Shown here piece after piece: positions 24,429-35,644 of a DNA stretch of 64,000 nt. The translations under genes and the position numbers were made by a program. The notes under the pieces were generated by a model that saw nothing but the letters and a program-made list of their open reading frames with translations, was not told the DNA's origin and searched no databases. Source of the stretch: Poriferisodalis sp965221945 (GTDB lineage: Bacteria > Actinomycetota > Acidimicrobiia > Acidimicrobiales > Poriferisodalaceae). The stretch spans positions 434,001 to 498,000 of the forward strand of contig NZ_OZ244925.1 of the NCBI RefSeq assembly GCF_965221945.1. The letters are read 5' to 3'. Within the stretch, counting starts at the first letter, position 1; the number at the start of each line of letters is the position of its first letter.

Positions 24429-26116
24429 GGATCATCCGCTGGCTGCCGCGGCTGTTGATCCCGCTGCTGATCGTTGCGGCCTTGGTGATCGATGCGCGCA
24501 TCGATCGGGACCTGCCGACGGCCGCGGTCAACGGGCGTGAGGCGCTGACGCGAGTCGTGGTACCGCCACCTGACGCATTGACGTCGAGCTGGTTCTGCCC
24601 GGTCGTCGGCATGCGGGTTCCGGTTCGGGGATTCGGCGAGACAACTACAGAGCTGCTGCTCACGAACATGACCGGTGCAACGGCATCGGTATCGGTCGAG
24701 CTGCGCGGCCGTACGACGGGCCGGCAATTCGTGAGGGCTGAAGTTGCACCGCAGAGCACCGGGGTCGTGAACACCTCCGACTATGCGCGCGACGAGGTCA
24801 TCGGGGCGCTGGTGGAGGCCTCCTCGGGCGGTCTGGCAGTGACGCGGAGATTCGTGTCCCCGCTTGGGGTGGACGAGGCTCGCTGTTCAAGCGTGCTGGC
24901 CCCGAACTGGTACGTCCCGGTCGGGGACACCCAGGCCGATGCGCTGGGACTGCTCGCAATCATGAATCCACTGCCGCGGGACGCAATCGTCGACGTCACA
25001 TTTGCCTCGGAGGCGGAATTCGGACCGTTCGTCGCACCAGCGCTGACCGGGGTGGTGGTACCAGCGTGGAGCACGGTTGTCGTCAACGTCGGCGAACATG
25101 CACGTCGCAGAGATGTTGTGGCTGCATCGGTGCGGGCCCGCACAGGTCGCGTCGCGGTGGATTCCTTCGTGGCCTATGACGGGAGCATCGGCCGGCGTGG
25201 ATTTGCTGCGGAGCTGGCTTCGGTGAACCTCGGCGGACGCTGGCTCGTGCCGGTGGCCGGTATCGACGATGGAACACACCTGTGGGTACGGATCTTCAAT
25301 CCCTCCGATGAGGTCGCGGAAGTCGTCGCATCGGTGGTGGCTGAGGGCTTAGCGGGTGACCGTGTGGCATTCGCGGTGGCATCGCACGATGTCACGGAGT
25401 TGACGATCTCCGCGCCTGGCGAGCTGGCACCTGGACTCGACACGCTCCTCGCCCCGCCGGGCCTCCCATTCGGAGTCTCCGTTGTCTCGCAGAACGATGT
25501 CCCGATCGTCGTGTGGGCGGAGACGCTGGTCGGCACCCCAGCGAGCCCGCTGACCGACATTGCGCTTGCCTCAGACCGTGTTGACGCTGCCGCCGAGTCT
25601 GTCTCCGAGCTTTCCGGCGGCGAGTCTTCGACGGTGGTCGCCCAGACCGACGAATCGGCTTCGGCCGGCACGCAGACCGGCGACCCTGAATCTGACGATG
25701 CTGACGCAGAGGCAGTGGTCGAGATCCGCCCGCCCGTGCTGGGGGCGCAGTCGGGTTTGGCATTCGTGCCCGGCATCGTCCAAACGAGCGATCGATGGCT
25801 GGTCGTCGTCGGGCCCGAACCCGGCGCTGAGGCGTTTCTGACGATCATGGTCGATCCGCTGGCCACTGCCGCCCAAAGCGCTGACCCCGATGCTGATCCA
25901 GCAGTCGAAGGGGGCAGCGACCGCCGGGTCGTGGTCGGAACGCTGAACCGTGAGACGGTCGCCGTCATCGACGTGCCAGCATCGGGTGTGGTCACGCACC
26001 GGCTCGGCAGCGGCACGACCCGCCTCCTGGCGTCCGACACGCCGTTCGCAGTGTTGCTGTGGCAATCACGGATCGGCGGCGTCGGCTTGAGCGTGGCCCA
26101 TCCGCTGAGATGGTGA
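24425..26116 (+). CDS. DUF5719-type exported protein
   Basis: 563 aa with one N-terminal membrane helix (LLIPLLIVAALVI). The rest is external and rich in short beta-strand patterns (LTNMTGATASVSVELRG, LAIMNPLPRDAIVDVTF, RIFNPSDEVAEV) with an Ala/Asp/Ser-rich linker near 390-430. The position directly after a large GT2 membrane protein, with overlapping start and stop, matches the DUF5719 locus of other actinobacteria, which is the main ground for the name. Molecular function is unknown; a role in envelope glycan assembly is inferred from context. Confidence 0.7.
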   Translation: MRIIRWLPRLLIPLLIVAALVIDARIDRDLPTAAVNGREALTRVVVPPPDALTSSWFCPVVGMRVPVRGFGETTTELLLTNMTGATASVSVELRGRTTGRQFVRAEVAPQSTGVVNTSDYARDEVIGALVEASSGGLAVTRRFVSPLGVDEARCSSVLAPNWYVPVGDTQADALGLLAIMNPLPRDAIVDVTFASEAEFGPFVAPALTGVVVPAWSTVVVNVGEHARRRDVVAASVRARTGRVAVDSFVAYDGSIGRRGFAAELASVNLGGRWLVPVAGIDDGTHLWVRIFNPSDEVAEVVASVVAEGLAGDRVAFAVASHDVTELTISAPGELAPGLDTLLAPPGLPFGVSVVSQNDVPIVVWAETLVGTPASPLTDIALASDRVDAAAESVSELSGGESSTVVAQTDESASAGTQTGDPESDDADAEAVVEIRPPVLGAQSGLAFVPGIVQTSDRWLVVVGPEPGAEAFLTIMVDPLATAAQSADPDADPAVEGGSDRRVVVGTLNRETVAVIDVPASGVVTHRLGSGTTRLLASDTPFAVLLWQSRIGGVGLSVAHPLRW

Positions 26117-26123
26117 AGCGCTG

Positions 26124-26563
26124 ATGGAGCGTCTCGCTATTGCTGCGGTGTTGGTCGTCGTCGCGCTCGCGGTGGCCTATCTGGCCCAGCGCCGCCGAGG
26201 CGCAGCGGCCACATCAGTGACGAGATCGGAATTGCCCGCGGCCGTAGATCTCACGGCGGTGGGCATCACCTCCGGCCCGGCACTGGTGGTCTTCACCGAG
26301 GAGACATGCCGCACCTGTGCAGCAGCGCTGGCTGTCATCCGGGGACCCGCCGGCGCTGGGCTGCCGGTCGCCGAAGTGCCATTCGGGGCTGAACGGGAGC
26401 TGCATCGCCAGCACGGCATCGACACCGTGCCCACGACGGTGGTCACCGACGCTGACGGTCAGGTCATCGACGGCTGGGTCGGCCGTGTTGATCTGTCTGG
26501 GCTGACCGCGGCGCTCGCACAGGTTGTGCGCCGCTCCGATCCCCCGCAGGGCCCCTCAGCGGG

Positions 26564-26567
<4 letters not shown>
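26124..26567 (+). CDS. Membrane-anchored thioredoxin-like protein (CRTC)
   Basis: 147 aa: membrane helix at residues about 4-20, then a thioredoxin-fold domain with Cys62-Arg-Thr-Cys65 after FTEET, a cis-Pro loop (TVPTTVVTDADG) and a final helix. Likely an extracytoplasmic thiol oxidoreductase. It lies eight bases after the DUF5719 gene and ends the operon that starts with gmd. Its stop shares CTAG with the converging ftsH stop. Redox direction and partner are unknown. Confidence 0.8.
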
Positions 26568-28651
<2,084 letters not shown>

Positions 28652-28657
28652 GGGTTC

Positions 28658-28663
28658 ATGCTA
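28658..28663 (-). promoter_or_regulatory. -10 box TAGCAT, leaderless start of ftsH
   Basis: TAGCAT on the minus strand ends six bases before the ftsH ATG; no ribosome-binding site. Confidence 0.55.
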
Positions 28664-28740
28664 TGGCGGCGCTCCGGCTACCAGTAGCCGCGCGGCACCA
28701 CCGGACCCACAGTGCTGACGATGGTCGCAGGCCAGACCAC

Positions 28741-28746
28741 TAACCT
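28741..28746 (+). promoter_or_regulatory. -10 box TAACCT, leaderless start of the glycosyltransferase fusion
   Basis: TAACCT ends six bases before the GTG at 28753. With the ftsH box it makes a compact divergent promoter of two leaderless genes. Confidence 0.5.
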
Positions 28747-28752
28747 GCGCGG

Positions 28753-31700
28753 GTGGCCGCACTGACCATGCGCCCCTCGCGCGCAGGGGCGGTGCTGCCG
28801 GCGTGGATCGAAGCGGCAGTGGTCCTGGCGAGCTGCACGGCCGTTGTTGTGTGGCTTGACCCTGGCGGGGTCCTGTCGGTGGCGACGCCCACAGGTGGGG
28901 ACATGGGCGCTCACGTCTGGGGCCCAGCGTTCCTGCGCGATGAGCTCCTGCCAGCGGGTTCGCTGCGAGGCTGGACACCGGAGTGGTACGCGGGCATGCC
29001 GGCCATGCAGTTCTACATGGTGCTGCCCTACCTGATGATCGTGGCAGCAGATGTGGTGTTGCCCTTCGGCGTGGCGTTCAAGCTCATTGCGATCAGCGGT
29101 GTCGTCTCGATGCCTGCCGCCGCATGGCTGATGGGATTGCTGGCGGGCTGGGCACGTCCCTTGCGGGTACTGGCTGCGGTGGCCCTGCTGCTGTTCGTCT
29201 TCGACGTGAACTTCACGATTTACGGCGGGAACGCCGCGTCGACGCTGGCGGGGGAATTCGCCTTCTCGATCGCGTTGTCGGCGACGCTTGTCTACCTGGG
29301 CATGCTCTGGCGCTCGCTCGAGCGGGGTACCGGGCGCGCACGGGCAAGCGTGGCCCTGGCGTTCGTGGCTCTGTGCCACCCCATCCCGCTGGCGTTCGCC
29401 GTGACGGCAAGCATCTTGATGGTCGCAGTGCGCAGCCTGCATGCGCTGCCCGATCGCATCGGCCGAGTTCGGGCAATGGGCTCGTCGATCGCTGCGATCG
29501 TGTTGTGGGCCGCTGTGTGGAATCTCACCGACGCTGCGCTGCCTCGGCTGGCCGTACCGGCTGCGGCCGTCATGGTGCTGGTAGCGCTCGAATGGCGGCG
29601 GGCGACCCATGCACTCGCCATCGGCGTCATCGGCGGGCTCCTGTCGGCGTTTTGGACGGTGCCGTTCGCGGTCCGCCGGACGTTCTTGAATGACATGGGC
29701 TGGGAGCGACTCACCTCCGTACGAGAGCACCTGTTCTTTGCCGACGAGATCAGCGGCGACGGAGCCCATCACAACATCACCTGGCTGCTCGTGCTCGCAG
29801 GCATCGGCGCTGCGGTCGGTTTGGCGCGCTGGTACCGCCCAGCGTTGACGTGGACGGCCATCGCCATCACGATGGCCCTCGCATTTGTCCATTGGCCTCA
29901 GCACCGGCTGTGGAACGCGCGCATCCTGCCCTTCTGGTACTTGGCGTTGTACCTGCTGGCAGCGATAGGCCTCTGGCTCGTCATCGAAGGGCTGACTCGC
30001 AGGGACTCGGACCATCCCCACCCCGGCGGCGAGCAGCTGGTCCCGGCGGCGCGCTGGGTGCGCATGCTGGTGCCGGTCGCCGCATTGGTGGCGGCGGTGG
30101 GCCTGCTGGCACTGTGCTTCGGCGACGCTCCGGGCGGCAGGCTCGATGCCAGCGGGGCCTACCGCTGGGGTCCGCTCACGGTGTCTGCAGAGGACCGCAA
30201 TTTCGTCTCGGGCTGGGCGCGCTGGAACTTCCGCGGCTACGAGGGGCGACCGTCGTACCCCGAGTACTACGAGTTCGTCACTGCGATGAGCGATGTCGGC
30301 GATCAGTTCGGCTGCGGGCGTCTGCTGTGGGAATACGACCGCGACGTCGTGGGCGCGTATGGCACTCCGATGGCCCCGATGCTTCTGCCGCATTGGACTG
30401 ACGGCTGCATCGCATCGATGGAAGGTCTCTACTTCGAATCTTCACCGACGGTGCCGTTCCATTTCCTCATGCAGTCGGAGATGTCGGCGGCACCGTCGCG
30501 TCCGATGCGCGGCCTTCCCTACAACGCCCTGGACTTCGCGCTGGGAGTTCCGCACCTGCAGATGTCGGGTATTCGGTACTACGCATCGTTCAGCTCCGAG
30601 GCGACCGCAGCGGCAAATCAATCCGCTGGCTTGAGGCACATCGCCTCGGCAGGCCCGTGGTCGATCTACCTCGTCGCTGACAGCGACGTGGTGTCTCCGC
30701 TGTCCTTCGAGCCCGCGGTCGCACCCGATGTGCCCCAAGCCGGGCGGGCCTGGACCGACCCGGCGGCGATCTGGTGGAACGACCCAGAGGCGTGGGATGT
30801 GCCGATCGCGGCACAGGGGCCGCAGCATTGGTCCCGGGTGGCATTGCTGCTGTCTCCCGGCGGCGACAGCGGCACGTCGGGTTCATTGGCGAGGTTCAGC
30901 GCAGCACCGCGGCGCGCGCTGCCGCCGGTGCAAGTCAGCGACATCGACACTGGGCGGGACTGGCTGTCGTTCTCGGTGGACCAGCCCGGTGTTCCGGTGC
31001 TGGTGAAGGTGTCCTACTTTCCGAACTGGTCCGCACGCGGCGCCGACGGGCCCTACCGCGTGACGCCCAACTGGATGGTGGTGATTCCCACCGATGAGCA
31101 CGTTGAGCTCATCTATGGCGCCACGGCCGTCGAATACCTCGCCTGGCTGGCAACAGTGCTCGGGGCAATCGCGCTGGCGGTCGTCGCAGTGCGGCCCCCG
31201 GTACGGTTCGACCGCCGCCGCTCGCTTGGATCGCGTCACCGGGATCCGTGGATGCCCCCGCTGGACGAGCCGGAGCCCGCTGGCAGCGGGACCGAACCCA
31301 GCGTTACGGCTGTACCAATTGCCGGCGAGATCGCTGAAATCCTCGACGACGCACCCGAGGTGTCTGTCGTGCTGCCGGCCTACCAAGCTGCACACCTCGT
31401 CGGAGCGGCGGTGACGGAGATCAGCGCTGCCTTCCTGCGCAACGAAGCCCTGGACGGTCGACTCGAGATCGTGGTGGTGGACGACGGCTCGACCGACGGC
31501 ACAGCGGAGGCGGCCCGGCGAGCCGGTGCCGATGTGGTGGTGTCGTCGGAGGCGAACCGCGGAAAGGGCGCAGCCGTGCGCATGGGAATGCTCGCTGCGA
31601 GCGGGCGACTGCGTCTGTTCACCGATGTGGACTTGGCCTACCCGCCTGGACAGCTCAGTTTCCTCATCGATGCGCTTGAGGGAGGTGCTGACGTGGCGCT

Positions 31701-32109
31701 CGGCAACCGCCGCCACGCCGAGGCACGCACCATCAGTCCGGCACCGCCCATGAGGGCACTCGCGAGCCGGATGTTCAATGTCTTCACTCGCTTGGTGCTG
31801 TTGCGCCGCTACCGAGACACGCAGTGCGGCTTCAAGGGCTTTACGGCGACCGCAGCACAGCAGATCTTCAGCCGCTCCGTCATCGACGGGTTCGCTTTCG
31901 ACGTGGAAGTGCTGTATCTCGTCGAACACTTCGAACTGACGGCCACTGAGGTGCCTGTAGCCGTGGATCACTCAGCCGACACGACGGTCCGGCTCACCTC
32001 TCAATCGCTGAGGGTGATCGCCGACATCTGGCGCATCCGCCACCGGGCAGCGGCCGGCGCGTATGGCGCGTTGGGGGCTTACACGCTCCAGGCTGAAACG
32101 CCGGCGTGA
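28753..32109 (+). CDS. Polytopic membrane protein fused to a DPM1-like GT2 glycosyltransferase
   Basis: 1,118 aa. Residues about 10-450 contain some ten membrane helices of the oligosaccharyl/mannosyltransferase-like type (resembling 6-pyruvoyl-tetrahydropterin synthase-related membrane proteins), then an external domain, one more helix (about 800-820), and a C-terminal GT2 domain (from SVVLPAYQAAHLVGAA) with VVVDDGSTDGTAEAA, DVDLAYP (Asp-x-Asp) and DTQCGFKGF. The C-terminal part resembles polyprenyl-phosphate mannose/glucose synthases. One polypeptide may therefore make a lipid-linked sugar and use it outside the membrane (inference). GTG start set by the leaderless promoter. Confidence 0.82.
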   Translation: MAALTMRPSRAGAVLPAWIEAAVVLASCTAVVVWLDPGGVLSVATPTGGDMGAHVWGPAFLRDELLPAGSLRGWTPEWYAGMPAMQFYMVLPYLMIVAADVVLPFGVAFKLIAISGVVSMPAAAWLMGLLAGWARPLRVLAAVALLLFVFDVNFTIYGGNAASTLAGEFAFSIALSATLVYLGMLWRSLERGTGRARASVALAFVALCHPIPLAFAVTASILMVAVRSLHALPDRIGRVRAMGSSIAAIVLWAAVWNLTDAALPRLAVPAAAVMVLVALEWRRATHALAIGVIGGLLSAFWTVPFAVRRTFLNDMGWERLTSVREHLFFADEISGDGAHHNITWLLVLAGIGAAVGLARWYRPALTWTAIAITMALAFVHWPQHRLWNARILPFWYLALYLLAAIGLWLVIEGLTRRDSDHPHPGGEQLVPAARWVRMLVPVAALVAAVGLLALCFGDAPGGRLDASGAYRWGPLTVSAEDRNFVSGWARWNFRGYEGRPSYPEYYEFVTAMSDVGDQFGCGRLLWEYDRDVVGAYGTPMAPMLLPHWTDGCIASMEGLYFESSPTVPFHFLMQSEMSAAPSRPMRGLPYNALDFALGVPHLQMSGIRYYASFSSEATAAANQSAGLRHIASAGPWSIYLVADSDVVSPLSFEPAVAPDVPQAGRAWTDPAAIWWNDPEAWDVPIAAQGPQHWSRVALLLSPGGDSGTSGSLARFSAAPRRALPPVQVSDIDTGRDWLSFSVDQPGVPVLVKVSYFPNWSARGADGPYRVTPNWMVVIPTDEHVELIYGATAVEYLAWLATVLGAIALAVVAVRPPVRFDRRRSLGSRHRDPWMPPLDEPEPAGSGTEPSVTAVPIAGEIAEILDDAPEVSVVLPAYQAAHLVGAAVTEISAAFLRNEALDGRLEIVVVDDGSTDGTAEAARRAGADVVVSSEANRGKGAAVRMGMLAASGRLRLFTDVDLAYPPGQLSFLIDALEGGADVALGNRRHAEARTISPAPPMRALASRMFNVFTRLVLLRRYRDTQCGFKGFTATAAQQIFSRSVIDGFAFDVEVLYLVEHFELTATEVPVAVDHSADTTVRLTSQSLRVIADIWRIRHRAAAGAYGALGAYTLQAETPA

Positions 32110-32114
32110 GGTGG

Positions 32115-33692
32115 TCAGGCCCCGGCGTCGCGTAGCGCTGGTGCTGGTTCGCCGGCCGGACTCTTCGGGTGCGTCCTGCGCTCGTTGCTGGCGACGACGG
32201 CCATGAGCGGCGCCGGCCGTGCTTGGCCGGGTGTCAGACCCTTCTTGGGCGTCGGGTGGTGTCGTGATCGGGAGCGCGGGGCGTCAACACCGCTCGGTCG
32301 CTGCTGGCTGAACAGACCGGCTTCATCAACAAGCACCCGGTCTTCGTATTCATCGAACCACAAGGCCTCTGGGTTGCGACCGACGATCGTGACTTTGCCC
32401 CGGTCGGGAGCGTGAGCCGGGTTGCGCAGCACCTTGAAGATCACGACGCCGTTTTCGGCGCCCCGCAGACCGGCGATCGGACCGTCGGTCACTGCGGAGA
32501 CCTCTGTCTTGCCCTTGTAGTGCACGATCGTGAGCCGGGCGTGAGATTCCACCCCGGACAATCCGCGTTGGGATTCGTTGAGGAGCGCCCACGCCGTCTC
32601 GATGGGCACGTTGAAAGCCTTGTAGGCGACGATGTTGCGTCCGCAGAAGAAATAGTGGTTCTCGACTCCGACACTCTTGAGCGTCCGTTGCAGGGTTCGC
32701 AGTGCACTCGCATCGTTGTTGACGCCCGCGATGATCGGCGTCTGATTCTCCACGCTGATCCAGCCGCGTCCTACGAGCTCATCGACCGCCCGCCGTGTGT
32801 TGGGACGCCATTGCAAGAAGCCCTTGTCGTCACTGATGTACTGCCCGTCGGAGTCCTTCATCAAGAACTCGTCGGGGTGGTTGAAGTGGATCATGAATCG
32901 CATCGAGACATCGGGGTAGACGTCGTGAAAGCGATCGATCATCGAGAAGAAGGCCTCGTCGAAGCGATCCGGATGGAACGCCAGCTCCTTGGTTCCGATC
33001 CGGATGACCTCGGTGCCTGCTTCCGCCAAGGCTGTAAACCACGCTGCAAGCTTGGAATTCGGCAGGACCATGGGGTCGCCGCCTGACAGGAGGATCTCGC
33101 GCAATTTGGGCCGACCGGTCTCCGGATGCGTCCCTCCGTTTGCTGCGACAGCGGCATTGTGTGCCCGGATGTAGTCGGTGATTTCGCCGACATGTGCAAG
33201 GCCCTTTTTCTTGACCGTGCCGTCAGAGCGCTCAATTTCTTTGCGCCCAATCAATTCCTCGCGATAGCAGAACCTGCAATGTGCTGAGCACGTCGAAATA
33301 ACATACAGCAATCCCATTTCATACTTGTGCAACAGACCTTCGATTGGGCTGTAATCAAGTTGATTAGCGGGGTCAGGATCACCTTCAAGATTCGCAGTCT
33401 CGTCCGCGGATGCCTTGACGAGTTTTTTCAGTGCGGAACTGGACTTCGCCATTTCGAAGTAGTGCCGGGTAATCTTGACCGGCATTCGTGTTTCAACATC
33501 GCGTTCAGTATCGCGTAATTGGCGTAAATCATCGAGCTCTTGGGCGGTGTAGAAATTTTGGAAATCTTCAGGCGCAGAGCCACTCATAAAGGGGTCAAGA
33601 CCATTGACAATCTGACGGTCGTACCTAGGATTCTCGACCTCGTCAAGTACCAATTGTTCACGATTTGTTGGCTGATATTTACTCTTCATCAT
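32115..33692 (-). CDS. KamA-family radical SAM aminomutase (lysine 2,3-aminomutase-like)
   Basis: The radical SAM cluster motif CSAHCRFCYRE is present, with LSGGDPMVLPN and the PLP/SAM segments VSMRFMIHFNHPDE and VENQTPIIAGVNND of the KamA family, which move an amino group between C2 and C3 (or beyond) of lysine or similar amino acids. The exact substrate cannot be told. The start is ATG at 33692 or 33689, both just after GGACGAGG; an ATG at 33725 is also possible. The N-terminal ~150 codons are clearly poorer in GC than the rest, and a Pro/Arg/Ser-rich tail of ~60 residues beyond the usual end looks added. 525 aa against roughly 400-470 for relatives. Confidence 0.85.
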   Translation of the reverse strand: MMKSKYQPTNREQLVLDEVENPRYDRQIVNGLDPFMSGSAPEDFQNFYTAQELDDLRQLRDTERDVETRMPVKITRHYFEMAKSSSALKKLVKASADETANLEGDPDPANQLDYSPIEGLLHKYEMGLLYVISTCSAHCRFCYREELIGRKEIERSDGTVKKKGLAHVGEITDYIRAHNAAVAANGGTHPETGRPKLREILLSGGDPMVLPNSKLAAWFTALAEAGTEVIRIGTKELAFHPDRFDEAFFSMIDRFHDVYPDVSMRFMIHFNHPDEFLMKDSDGQYISDDKGFLQWRPNTRRAVDELVGRGWISVENQTPIIAGVNNDASALRTLQRTLKSVGVENHYFFCGRNIVAYKAFNVPIETAWALLNESQRGLSGVESHARLTIVHYKGKTEVSAVTDGPIAGLRGAENGVVIFKVLRNPAHAPDRGKVTIVGRNPEALWFDEYEDRVLVDEAGLFSQQRPSGVDAPRSRSRHHPTPKKGLTPGQARPAPLMAVVASNERRTHPKSPAGEPAPALRDAGA

Positions 33693-33940
33693 CGCCTCGT
33701 CCGCTTGCTTCAGACAGGTTCGCATCCCACTCTCTGCTCCCACTCTAGGTAGGTGGGCGTGCAAATTGCAAGGGGGTTGCCCTCAACTGCCGCGCACCGC
33801 TGCGCGGAACTGCGCAGATCGACCATGCACAACGCGCATCTGATTCACATCTCAATCGCCCCAGAAGTCGCCGGACTCAGGGCATCCTCGACGATTGCAG
33901 GGATCATTACGGGACGCGCCGCTTAGGCTCGGGAAGCGTT

Positions 33941-35299
33941 ATGCGGGGCCCCATTGATCCTGTGCCAGCCGATGTCTTGGCGGGCATCGTCAAGGCATAT
34001 GACATACGTGGTATTTGTCCCGACGAGCTGGGTCCGTCGGCAGCGCGTGGCATCGGCTACGCCTTCGCTGAGTGGTCGGGTGCGACACAGCTCGTACTGG
34101 GGCGGGACATGCGTCCGAGCGGTGTCTCGTTGGCCGATGCGTTCGCCAGCGGTGCCCAGGCAGCCGGGGTCGACGTCATCGACATCGGGCTGGCTTCGAC
34201 GGACCTGCTCTATTTCGCTTCGGGCCACCTGGACCTGCCAGGAGCAATGCTGACGGCATCGCACAATCCGGCTGCCTACAACGGCGTCAAGCTGTGCGGA
34301 CCCGGCGCTGCACCGGTAGGTGCCAGCAGCGGTCTCGCCGACATTGCTCAGCGGGCAGCACAAGGTGCTACGTCGACTGCCGGCGGGGGCCAGCGCCACT
34401 CGCGTGACCTGCTCGACATGTTCGCAATCCATGTCCGTTCGTTCGTCGACGTCGAGTCGCTTGCCCCCATGCGAGTGGTGGCGGACACGGCCAACGGCAT
34501 GGGGGGCCACGTGCTGCCGGCGGTCTTCGGGCCGCTGCCGTTCGAGTGGGAGCTGATGTACGGCGAGCTCGACGGCACCTTTCCCAACCACCCGGCCGAC
34601 CCGATCCAGCCCGAGAACCTCGTCGATCTCAGCGAGCGCGTGCTGGAGATTGGGGCCGATATCGGCCTTGCGTTCGATGGCGATGCGGACCGGGTCTTTC
34701 TCACCGACGAACGCGGCCGTGCGGTGAGCGGATCGCTGCTCACTGCGCTGGTTGCGCAAGCCATGCTGCGCCGCTGCGGTCCGGGGCCGATTCTCCACAA
34801 CCTGATCTGCTCCCGCGCCGTGCCCGAGGTCATCACTGAAGCGGGCGGCCAGCCACTGCGCACCCGGGTGGGTCACAGCTACATCAAGGCAGAAATGGCG
34901 CGCACCGGTGCCGCCTTCGGTGGCGAGCACAGCGGCCACTACTACTTCGCCGACAACTACCGTGCCGATTCAGGTCTGATCGCTGCGCTGGTCGCGCTCG
35001 AACAGCTGAGCACCGCAGCAGTGCCGTTGTCGGAGCTGCTTGCGCCCTTGGACCGGTATGCGTCCTCAGGCGAGATCAACACTCGTGTTGCCGATATTGA
35101 CGAGGTGCTGCGCCGGGTGTCGACGCGCTTTGCCAGGTACTCCCAGGACCACCTCGATGGTCTCACCGTCGACGCAGGCGACTGGTGGTTCAACTTGCGG
35201 CCGTCCAATACCGAGCCGTTGCTCCGGCTGAATCTCGAAGCGCCCGACGCCGAAGCTGTGGCAGAACGAGTGAGCGAAATCAGGGCGCTGCTGGCATGA
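33941..35299 (+). CDS. manB: Phosphomannomutase/phosphoglucomutase
   Basis: Interconverts hexose 6- and 1-phosphates, supplying mannose 1-phosphate for GDP-mannose. The phosphoserine loop is TASHNPAAYNGVK, the metal loop DGDADRVFL, the sugar-binding loop GGEHSGHYYF, and the phosphate-binding loop RPSNTEPLLRLN. 452 aa, normal length. It begins the conserved actinobacterial run manB, Trm112-like, SIS isomerase, sahH. A TAGGCT box (33924-33929) lies 11 bases before the ATG and may be the promoter. Confidence 0.93.
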   Translation: MRGPIDPVPADVLAGIVKAYDIRGICPDELGPSAARGIGYAFAEWSGATQLVLGRDMRPSGVSLADAFASGAQAAGVDVIDIGLASTDLLYFASGHLDLPGAMLTASHNPAAYNGVKLCGPGAAPVGASSGLADIAQRAAQGATSTAGGGQRHSRDLLDMFAIHVRSFVDVESLAPMRVVADTANGMGGHVLPAVFGPLPFEWELMYGELDGTFPNHPADPIQPENLVDLSERVLEIGADIGLAFDGDADRVFLTDERGRAVSGSLLTALVAQAMLRRCGPGPILHNLICSRAVPEVITEAGGQPLRTRVGHSYIKAEMARTGAAFGGEHSGHYYFADNYRADSGLIAALVALEQLSTAAVPLSELLAPLDRYASSGEINTRVADIDEVLRRVSTRFARYSQDHLDGLTVDAGDWWFNLRPSNTEPLLRLNLEAPDAEAVAERVSEIRALLA

Positions 35300-35361
35300 T
35301 CGCCACGTGGATCCGCAACCGACGTCGGACGGCTGGCTCCGGCCGCGTCCAAGAGGTACGC

Positions 35362-35598
35362 ATGGGACTTGATCCGGCCTTGTCAGAAATCCTGGCTTGC
35401 CCGCAGGACAAGGGACCGCTCTACTTCGTGGCGGAGCAGGATCTGCTCTACAACCCGCGCTTGGGGCGGACCTATTCCATCGACAACGGCATCCCCGTGT
35501 TGCTGATCGACGAGGGTTCCGACGCAGATCCAGCCACCGCCGCAGCGCTGGACGCTCGCATCGCGAGCGGCGAACTCAGTCCGACGTTCGAACAGTGA
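35362..35598 (+). CDS. Trm112-like small Zn-ribbon-type protein
   Basis: 78 aa with the Trm112 signature L-x-x-I-L-A-C-P-Q-D-K-G-P-L near the N-terminus and YSIDNGIPVLLIDEG. Trm112-type proteins often act as small partners of methyltransferases; here only one Cys of the possible Zn site is present (ACPQD). A gene of this kind sits between manB and the SIS-domain gene in mycobacteria too. I chose the ATG at 35362, preceded by AAGAGG; an upstream in-frame ATG (35296, overlapping the manB stop) would add a basic 22-residue tail. Confidence 0.8.
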   Translation: MGLDPALSEILACPQDKGPLYFVAEQDLLYNPRLGRTYSIDNGIPVLLIDEGSDADPATAAALDARIASGELSPTFEQ

Positions 35599-35644
35599 CC
35601 CGCAACGCAGACCGGTCAGCGCCTGGCGCGGGGAGGCTCTTGGG

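Noticed and set aside
28678..30393. 571-residue minus-strand open frame
   Set aside because: Gln/Arg/His-rich shadow antisense to the membrane-glycosyltransferase fusion, without motifs or start signals.
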